Shown in pieces: positions 55,810 to 64,000 of a DNA stretch of 64,000 nucleotides. The notes beneath the pieces were generated by a model. It was not told the DNA's origin. It saw nothing but the letters and a program-made list of their open reading frames with translations, and made no database searches. A program made the position numbers and the translations under genes. The DNA comes from Rhyacichthys aspro (lineage: Eukaryota; Chordata; Actinopteri; Gobiiformes; Rhyacichthyidae): positions 7,953,773-8,017,772 of the forward strand of contig CM072160.1 in NCBI GenBank assembly GCA_036850595.1. Reading direction: 5' to 3'. Numbering within the stretch: the first letter of the stretch is position 1; the number at the start of each line of letters is the position of its first letter.

Positions 55810-56071
55810 ATGGACAGGTACTTCGTCAATGCATACAAATCCCTTCCCTCTGTGAGCTATTTTTTCTTGTGAAGCTAGTCACTTCCTGTTTTAACCGTAT
55901 GGGTTTTATTGAGGTCTATGGGCAATGTAAACAAAGTCTGAGAATGGATGCATTATAAGATCTGTTCATTAGACCGTCAAATTTGTTGCAGAAAGACTAA
56001 TAGTACTATTGTTATGTAGGAAACGGTCACTTACTAATATAATTTGTTGTTCTACGATGTTAGTGTTGTAG

Positions 56072-57372
56072 ACCGAATAAAGGAGTGCAGCCCGTGGGCT
56101 CTCCTGCCTCCTCTCTATTCAGTGTGTGTCGCTGTTGGACTGTTTGTGGTGTAAGTAATGCATTTGTTATCTTAGTTATCTGTGAAATGCACATAGAGCA
56201 AAGAACACTGTTGTCTTTCTAGATACTTTGTGGCTGTCTCTCATGGACAAATAGTACCCTTCACCTCACAATATAGGTGGGTGTCAGACCAAATGTTACA
56301 AGCAGATTGTTTAAATATACGTTTATGCTGCATATGCTCATGTTCATTTGTTGTTTTGTCCATACAAGACGAAATGGGTCTGCACTTCCTCCCTACATAA
56401 GGTACATTAGCAGTCTTAAAAGGCTTTTTCATGCATTAAGTGCATCTACTACACATTAATACGTGTCATTTTTAGTATTGCAGGCAACTCCCCACCTGCC
56501 AGCTGCATCTTCAGTGAGATTATGAATCTGGCAGCATTTGTAGGTATGACAAATGGTTTTAAAATGTTGATCACATACAACTATTTTGTACAATTAAGTT
56601 CCCTGTCTGTTTCAGGATTTATCATCGCTGTCTTCCGATACCTTCAGCTAAAAAACAAATTCCATAAACCGTGGCTGAACATGGTTTGTCTCTTGGCATT
56701 CTCCAGTGCCTGCTTTGGGATGACACTAGTGGGAAACTTCCAGGTAATGTCCCCCAAAAGCTTTCAACAGATTTGATATAGCTTGCAAACAGATCTTGTG
56801 ATATGTATGTTTTCTTGTAGTTATTTTTTGAAGAGACAATTCACAACTTTGGCACCCTTTTGACCTTTGGACTGGGGACACTCTTCTGTTGGGTGCAGTC
56901 TTATATTACACTGAAAGTTAACCTCGGGAATGAAGGTTTCAAGACTAGTATTTTTCGTTTCCTATTGTCTGTGTCCATCACCGTTTGTGTGATATTATGT
57001 ATCCTTTTACACTGACTTTGGTGTACAGTATATGAATCGTATTACCTTATCTTAATTACCTTTTGCTCAGATTAAATTGATGTCACTTTTTTTTATTTCT
57101 GCAGGTGAACCATACACTGAACTTTGATTTATTTGTGCATTATGTTTAACCTTAACTCCTTTGCTACAGACTCCTCGTTAATGTCTCAGGACCTGCACAT
57201 GCACGCAGCTCGCGGACAGTGGGCACTAGTAATGTTCTTCCTCATTTTCATTGGATCTTTTTGCATTGAGTTTCGTCACAATCGCTTAGAGTTCTTAGTT
57301 ACAGACAACTCTCAGGGTCCCGTCAGTCTGACTTTCTCTGAAATGTCGAGAAATCGGTCTGAATCACAGTAA
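56072..57372 (+). CDS. tmem150c: TMEM150C-like membrane protein
   Basis: Exons 56072-56150, 56223-56276, 56369-56401, 56476-56543, 56616-56743, 56821-56998, 57170-57372 join in phase. They encode about 247 residues counting the missing first codons (human TMEM150C 249). The alignment is clear: KECSPWALLPP, YFVAVSHGQIVPF, PPYISIAGNSPPASCIFS, MNLAAFVG, ACFGMTLVGNFQ, EETIHNFGTLLTFGLGTL, VNLGNEGF, HMHAARGQWALVMFFL, EFRHNR. Six membrane helices, DRAM/TMEM150 family. TMEM150C (Tentonin 3) is reported as a modulator or component of mechanosensitive currents. No ATG lies in frame in the first listed exon before a TAA, so the start is in an upstream micro-exon. A candidate is ATGGACAG at 55810-55817 joined to an alternative acceptor ending 56063, giving MDSVVDRIKECSPW. 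Confidence 0.88.
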
Positions 57373-58457
57373 TCACAGCCATAATCAGGAGGAGTTACTT
57401 TTGCTACCATACATTTACTGTTACATTTTTCATTATGAGTAAACAATCAATTTTATTGTAAAATAACCATTTGGGAACCATCAGTACTTTTTTAGGTTAT
57501 ATAAAAAGCACATTGGTACTTCTTCTGCACACATATTACATTACAAACATTACTGTCATTACACATATTAGTATATATATATTGTTTATAGATTTACTTA
57601 TGAAATAACTACTGAGAAATGTAAACACTTATACACACTTCAGTTTTTCATTTTCTAAAAAGCCACCTGTGTTGTTCATGGCCTCCTGCTAAACACTTGG
57701 GATGACATATGATTACGAACATTGTGAATTCCCCATTTAAATTAAAGACTTATGATTTAGAAAATTGGGCATTTAATGGAAATATAGATATATGTGATAA
57801 ATTCTCATGTGTCATTATAGTTGTAATTACTCATAATTAGTAATAGTTATTGTCATTTTTATACTTTTATACTTTAAAGTGTCATAATAGGGACAAGAGG
57901 AAAATGACCTGGAAGGAGGCCATGTGAACCATTTTAAACTTTGATTAAGAAACTATTACAACATCCAACTTGGACAGTGTTATTCATTTATTTATGTGAC
58001 TATTTTTAGGTGAAAGGGCCCCTCCAGCTGATTCAATATTAAATTGATCAAGCATGAAATCTAACAGGAACTGGGGTCTATTCAAGAAAATAATTGACAA
58101 AGAGTGGAACAAAGTTTAATTTCAGTTCCAACACTACAACTGAGGGGTGACTTTCCGTGTGGGCTTCCTTCCGCTTTAAAGCCATGCAGCAAATGTTTTG
58201 CATGTAGGTGTATATATTACTCCATCAACATTACAAGGGACAGTTTCAGAAACACACACAATACATTGTACATTGGCTAACGTTGGCAGTAAATTTGAAA
58301 AAAAAAAAAAAAAGGTAACACGGCATGTTTCACAAATATGTACTTGTGAAGGAAAGTATAGTTTAATTTAATCTTTGTCAGGGACCATGTACAAATACAG
58401 AAGGACTCTACAAGACCTAATACTATGTCAAATTCATCCCATTAAGGTAAACTGCAT
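57373..58457. other. Convergent gap between tmem150c and the Ig receptor
   Basis: AT-rich, holding the two 3' UTRs. A poly-A run is at about 58299-58313. No gene recognised. Confidence 0.4.
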
Positions 58458-61048
58458 CTACAGCTGGTTGAGGTGGTCTGTGCTCCTGTTGTATATCGGA
58501 TTTGGGTATTGACAATCTAGGAGAAAGAGAGAAAGAGAAAGAGGAAAGAGAAAACTGTAAATGCCATCATTATTTTACTGTACATGTGATCTCATTTCAA
58601 ATCACTCACTCGTTTTGACTTTCTTCTCAGCACCTGCTCCAAAACAACACAGACCGGAATGTAATGATTATGATATTTGTAGGTTGCTATATAATCTCAC
58701 ATTTTAATAAGGTAAAATCACAATACCTCTTGTTGATACAGGAGCTCTCCGCTTTTGGATTTCATCTTGATTAACTGTGATCAAAATGTGATGAAAATGA
58801 ATATGGATTTGATCTTTTCTTAACTGTGATTTAAAATAATAAAGCTATATACCATAATAGTGTTTGCGGATACTCGCTTGACGTAATCTGTTGATGAGTT
58901 CTGGAGAGATAAAAAAAAAAAAAAAAGATTTGTTATTACTGTTTGGTCATCAGTCAAAAATAACTCAAACTGGTGAAGAACTATTACCAGTGTGAAATCT
59001 TTGTTGATTTCTCTGCTTCTCCATCCTCATGAAGTGACCAGTTTGGTTTGCTTCATTTCTGTTTACACCATGACTTTGTGGCAGTTCATTTAAGTAATCA
59101 GGCTCTGGATCATCATCATTTTCTACAAGAAAATAAAATAATGTGTGGTAAATAGGTTGACATTAAATGAAAAAGTTAATGTAAGAAGAACATACCATAA
59201 ACAACAGGATTTTGATTTGTTCCTATAAAAAGGAAACGCAACACTTTGAATGGTTATATGAAATTAAATAGTTTTGAGTCAGTAATATCAATTGTGAGCA
59301 CCTTCCTGCTGTCCATCCCCAGGCACTCTTCCTGTTTCCTCAGTTGGAAAGCTGACACCTGAAATAAGACAAGCTTTCAAACATTCATTTTGAGTTTGAA
59401 GTTTATTGCCATATTTGTTGAATGTCTATACATTCAACAGTAAAAATGGACAACTGACAGACCAGATTTTTATCAATTGTCGGTTGCAGCTTAGATTATC
59501 TTACACTTTAGACGAAATGAAAATCTTACCTTGAAAAACCTCATGACCAGTGATAGTGTCATTTTCTTCTGTTCTTCTGTTAAAACAACCTGTAAAAAAA
59601 GAAGATATTTTCATAACCACCTTTTTATCAATGGAAGAATCCTTGATTGTGTTACTCACAGGTGTTTTTAAAAAAGAGAATGCATCCAACACTCAGCAGG
59701 ATGAATGCAGCAAAACCAGAGCAGATGTAAATGTAAAGCAACCAGATGCTTTCACTGTGTGTCTCTGAAAGGCAGGTATTTTGTAGCTTTAGTGGATTGC
59801 ATTTGACAGGAAACCAAAGCTCAGCCTTTTGTCCATTGTCAGGTGTTTCAACTGCATGCAATGTAGCTTCAAAAGGAACAACCTCTGCAGTGCACAGTGT
59901 AATGTCATTCTTGAAGTCCTCTTACCTATATAGAGAGCTAATTCCACTTGAACACAATCATCTCCCATGACACACCGATAACACCCCAGGTCAGAGCTGT
60001 TCACTTTATCAATAGAGATGGAGTAGTTCCCTCGTGAGCCCTGATTGGGGAAAGCATTGACTCGTCCGTATCTGGGGTCCGAGAAGTTAATGCGTCCATC
60101 TGAACTGAGAGCGACTACATTCATTTCAGGAGTTTGCACCCAAGACACGGTGTTTCGGTGGTTTTTACTGAAGTTACAAGGAAGGAGTACGCTGGTACCA
60201 AGCACGATGCTGAGTTTGTGAGTCTCACGAGTGTTCCTGTGTGGCTCACAGTCGGTCTCATTGTGCTGCTGAGCTGAAGGGAAAGAAAAAACATATTTAT
60301 CAACTAGTAAATGATGTAGCGTTCATTTTGAGATAACTAATAGTAATAGTGCAGGCTGTGTTTTATTCCATGTGCCAAACATTCGCATTCGTCAATTTAT
60401 CTGTCCAGTCACAAGCAGCAAACTGGCGATAATTGTGTAAATATCAGCAATTAAAATATCTAAATGACAAAATCAGCTTGAAATGAAATATTATCTTGGC
60501 AGGCCAAAAAAGACATTTAAAATATCAAAAATCATCACTGTCACAAGATTAAATTATCTCATTTATCAAGTCACATATTCAGCAGCCCTACAGTAAACCC
60601 ATAGCAGAAAAAACATTAACAGCAAAAATACTATTTAATTGGAATTACCTCTCTATCACCTTCTGTTCAAAAGTTGGACACAAGTTAGTTTGTACTTCTC
60701 CAATGTGATTTTCAGAGGGAAAAAAGGCTGTTTTTGAGCTTTTCATTATACACAGGAAACTTAAAATACAATATGTTTATTATGCTGCTCTTATATGTTT
60801 TATAGCGCATTTCATACAACAAAAAAAGTCTGTTGCCTATAATTAGTAAATATAGGCCAATTAAAATGAAGCTTTTTTTTTTAGCTATGTAATCAATGTT
60901 TTCTTAATAAAGTAATTGTAATATTATAAAAATCATAAAATCAATCAAGTTTGTTATCATGATTTACTTTTTAATGAAACTTACCATATGCAGATACACA
61001 TATGAAGCACAGGGCTAAAGGAAAAATCCACCTGCTCGATGTCAGCAT
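58458..61048 (-). CDS. Single-V-domain Ig receptor with multi-YxN tail
   Basis: Eleven exons: 60985-61048, 59926-60273, 59660-59764, 59530-59589, 59302-59358, 59196-59222, 58988-59122, 58853-58900, 58727-58774, 58610-58633, 58458-58516. All are phase 1 and sum to 324 residues. Signal peptide (MLTSSRWIFPLALCF), one V-type Ig domain (LLPCNFS, VSWVQTPE, INFSDPRYGR, then DLGCYRC), a TM helix (WLLYIYICSGFAAFILLSV), and a long tail cut into eight tiny exons. The Ig domain has four N-glycosylation sequons and an extra Cys pair (CYRCVMGDDC). The tail carries NPVVYEN, PDYLNEL, HYYVNQ and QYPNPIYNRS. YLN, YVN and YPN fit the Grb2 SH2 consensus YxN, and NPIY fits NPxY. There is no ITIM. I do not recognise a named family; an immune or adhesion receptor is inferred. 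Confidence 0.82.
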
Positions 61049-61667
61049 ATTGTACAATGTGTGCACAGTGAGCTGGCTTCACGTTCAGCACAGTGGCTGA
61101 ATGTGAAGCCGCAGGCATCATCATGGGACCAAACCACAGAGACCATCAGAGCTGAAGTGCATGACGGAAACACGTTTGCTGCTTGTCAGGTTCAGTTGAA
61201 GAGACTGGCTAACATCATGCAAGGCAGAGGATTAGGTTGTGGATTATAATAGTCGTTGGTTTGTCTGATAATAATACTCTACACAAAGGGTAAAAATCAG
61301 GACTTTATAAACAGGGGCTTGTAAAATCTAACAAACGAAGGAAAGGCTGTGTAAGTCATATTCAGACCACTTCCTGTTGACTTCACACAATGAGCTTCCA
61401 AAAATGGGGTCGGTCTCATATGTTAAAAAAAAACAAACACAGGTACCCCACATATTATGTTCTTTATATATTAAAAAGGGTAACTTAAACGACTTCTACT
61501 ATGGACATATGTTTTCCACATTTTGTTTTAGATCTAACAAAAAAAAAATTAAATAGCCAGTGTATAAAAGTATGCCCTTAGCTCTGATTGGTCATCTTTG
61601 CAAATCACTGAGTCTCTCAAAAGGAGCCTCCAGTGTCTCATGAGAGGGGCTTGGCTTGGATATAGGA
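61049..61667. promoter_or_regulatory. Shared upstream region of Ig receptor and P2X genes
   Basis: About 620 bases separate the two divergent ATG codons. A frame at 61061-61249 has no family match. No TATA box or CpG island is obvious. Confidence 0.35.
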
Positions 61668-64000
61668 ATGGCCGGGAGCTGCTTCAAGACTCGCCTCCTT
61701 TCCTTATTCTACTACAAAACAGAAAAATATATTGTTGCAAAAAACAAGAAGGTTGGGATTTTGTACAGAATTATTCAGCTCACAATCATTGGATACATCA
61801 TAGGGTAAGTGGAAAGTTTTATTTGGACCAAAGCTATTAAAATGTGATCTATTTCAGGTATCTGCACTTTACTATGTGAATAATACTGTGCAGATACCAT
61901 ATTTTTATTATTATTCTAATGTGAATGGTGTACTTGTTAACTAATGTTTAGCCCACAACTTAAAATCATTACAAAAACATCAGTAGAGTTTACTGAGACT
62001 ACATTTATTGGTATTTGGTTAAAATGTGCAAAGCAGACAAATGAGCCCAATTAAAATTACTGAATGTCCAAGAAAAGTCTTAAGTGTTCTGTGCTTGAAC
62101 CACTGTAATATGAAACATTTACCGTAGCATTGTATCCGTGTCTTATTTATGAAGACATTGTTTATCTGGCAGGTGGGTTTTCTTGAGCAAGAAGGGCTAC
62201 CAGGAGACAGATGAGGCCATCCAGAGCTCTGTCATAACTAAACTCAAAGGCGTCTCACTGACTAACACCAGTGAGTCTGGTGTGCTAGTGTGGGGTCCAG
62301 AGGACTACGTCATCCCACCACAAGTAAAACTCAACACTGAGGCACAGTCATTACAAACATAGCAGCCTGAAACACAGGATACAACATTGTGTAAAACATG
62401 AGGTGAAAGAAGTGGCTGAAATGAAGTGCATTCACAGAGTTAGATAAAATAGTGATCTATAGAAAACACTTTGAACAATACAGTGACCTGTTCTTGACTT
62501 TATTGCATAAGGTTTTTTCTTATCTTACGTGAATAATAAATCAATACAAGTGAAAAATACTGTATATCTTGGCCTACAGGCATCCAATTATCCATAGTAT
62601 GAGGCCAATTTGACCCATCCTTAAACACGTCTTCTCTGACAACTACTTTGTATTTTCTCTGCACACAGGGGGAAGCAGTCCTTTTTGTTGTAACCAATTT
62701 CTTGGAGACACCAAACCAGAAGCTAGGATATTGTGCTGAGGTAGGAATAATGTTGTTTGCTTCACTTGGTCATGCATCTCATCAATCTAACAAAGACCAT
62801 GCACACTGCAGAACAATCCACATCACATAAAAGATATTCAGGTGATGTGTGTGATCCGAAAAAGTACAGTAAAATACTTTAAGAAGTACTGATCTTTATC
62901 TACTTTACCACCTTTGGTCATTGCATAGTTGAGACATTAGCAGGAGAATTGCCCAGGTGCTTATGGCAAACCCTTACATCCCAAAACAAAAGACCATTGA
63001 CTTTAAACAGAAACATTGATTTTTTCTATAGTTAGTCACTTAATGTTCATTATTTTAAACAGTTAGTATAGATTTGTACGTCCAGAAGCTTCATGGTATG
63101 TAAACTCAGCCTCTTTTGGCCTCCTACACAGACACATCTGTGATGAATACCCAGCTTCTACAAATACAACACAGCCATAAAGCATTGCTCATGTATAAAA
63201 TGGTAGTGCCCTTGGAAGCTAACGTTCATTTCTCTCATTGCCAGGCAGACAAAGACATTACATTAAACATTACTCTTAGGAAACAGGGTGGTCCCATTAT
63301 TTTTGATCATTTTGTTTGTTTACAGAGCTCCAAAGTACTGGATGGTCACTGTCAAGTCGATAAAGACTGTAAAGAGGGAGACACTGTTGTGGCTGGTCAT
63401 GGTAAGAAAGCACGGCAGGCCACACACACAAAGTTATTCTGGTGTTTATACTTGACATCTTTTTTTATTTTAATTGTGTTTTCCTTTAGGAGTCATGACT
63501 GGTCGGTGCATAGGCAAAGGGAAAAATTCAATCAGGACCTGTGAAATCTATGGCTGGTGTCCTGTTGAGAGGAAATACAAACCACAGTAAGGAACTATAG
63601 AGCCTGATTATCTCATTTGAAATATTACTATCTGGAAATCATAGTTGTTTTTTCACAGGCGCTCTCTACTGGCAGCTGCTGAAAACTTCACCATTTACAT
63701 CAAGAATTTCATACAATTCCCAAAATTTTCATTTTCAAAGTGAGTCTTGTTAATTTTCTTGTTCTCTGTATTTCAAAGAAATCTGAGCTTGACCTAGTCA
63801 CCTATTTTAGCTCCTTTTAGAGCTATTTAGTCTTTTAATACTGTTTTGTCACATTTTCTGACAATATTCAATTTTCCTTTTTTCTGTGAGTTCACTTAAA
63901 CCATCCAAAAATACTAACATGTAGACCTTAGGAAGAAATGATTATGAATCTTTTATTGACACTATTTATTATTTGAAGGTCCAACGTGCTTGAAACGAGT
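61668..64000 (+). CDS. P2X ATP-gated cation channel (P2X5/P2X8-like), 5' part
   Basis: Exons 61668-61804, 62173-62323, 62669-62740, 63326-63401, 63490-63586, 63659-63739 and 63979 onward; the gene runs off the right edge. The N-terminus MAGSCFKTRLLSLF is followed by YKTEKYIVAKNKKVG (with the conserved TxK phosphorylation motif), then TM1, GWVFLSKKGYQETD, the ATP-binding KLKG with Lys pair, DYVIPPQGEAVLFVVTNF, the Cys-rich head (CAESSKVLDGHCQVDKDC, GRC, TCEIYGWCP), and NFTIYIKNFIQFPKFSFSK. P2X5-type residues are YKTEKY and FPKFxFSKSNV; a fish-specific P2X8 assignment is equally possible. Plasma-membrane trimeric channel. The start is the first ATG, 14 residues before the YKTEK motif, which is normal for the family. 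Confidence 0.92.

Noticed and set aside
59550..59970. Plus-strand frames opposite the Ig receptor
   Set aside because: They are antisense shadows of the receptor exons.

Overview
The window is nuclear DNA from a vertebrate, most probably a ray-finned fish. Genes are split into many small exons with GT/AG introns, introns are short, (TA)n arrays and a tRNA-derived SINE are present, and the encoded proteins match vertebrate families (ABCG4, alpha-2-macroglobulin, SLC6 transporter, CIPC, cyclin P, AKT2, DHX40, TMEM150C, P2X). I rebuilt exon chains by eye from splice sites and reading phase. For eight genes or gene parts the exon sums close in frame: abcg4 647 aa, SLC6 582 aa, cipc 441 aa, ccnp 402 aa, akt2 482 aa, the Ig receptor 324 aa, most of tmem150c, and the first seven P2X exons.

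Layout, left to right: (1) 0.3-0.6 kb, minus strand, first exons of an unrecognised small secreted protein. (2) 0.6-5 kb, intergenic DNA with a SINE, a 20-bp perfect palindrome and an 18-bp tandem repeat. (3) 5.1-15.5 kb, plus strand, abcg4 with a probable non-coding first exon. (4) 15.7-27.0 kb, minus strand, an alpha-2-macroglobulin-type protease inhibitor with thioester motif, tail-to-tail with abcg4. (5) 28.0-32.9 kb, plus strand, an SLC6 transporter of the GABA/taurine/betaine/creatine branch, head-to-head with the macroglobulin. (6) 34.0-36.2 kb, minus strand, cipc (CLOCK-interacting pacemaker). (7) 37.6-40.5 kb, minus strand, ccnp (cyclin P). (8) 44.3-50.0 kb, minus strand, akt2; ccnp and akt2 are also neighbours in the human genome. 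(9) 51.3-55.2 kb, minus strand, dhx40. (10) 55.8-57.4 kb, plus strand, tmem150c, divergent from dhx40. (11) 58.5-61.0 kb, minus strand, a single-V-domain Ig receptor whose tail carries three YxN motifs and an NPxY motif. (12) 61.7 kb to the window end, plus strand, the start of a P2X receptor gene, cut by the window edge.

The genes do not form one pathway. The observations most worth following are the unnamed Ig receptor with a LAT-like multi-YxN tail, the SLC6 transporter with changed substrate-site residues, the DEVH (not DEAH) box of dhx40, and the cysteine inside the ABC signature of abcg4.
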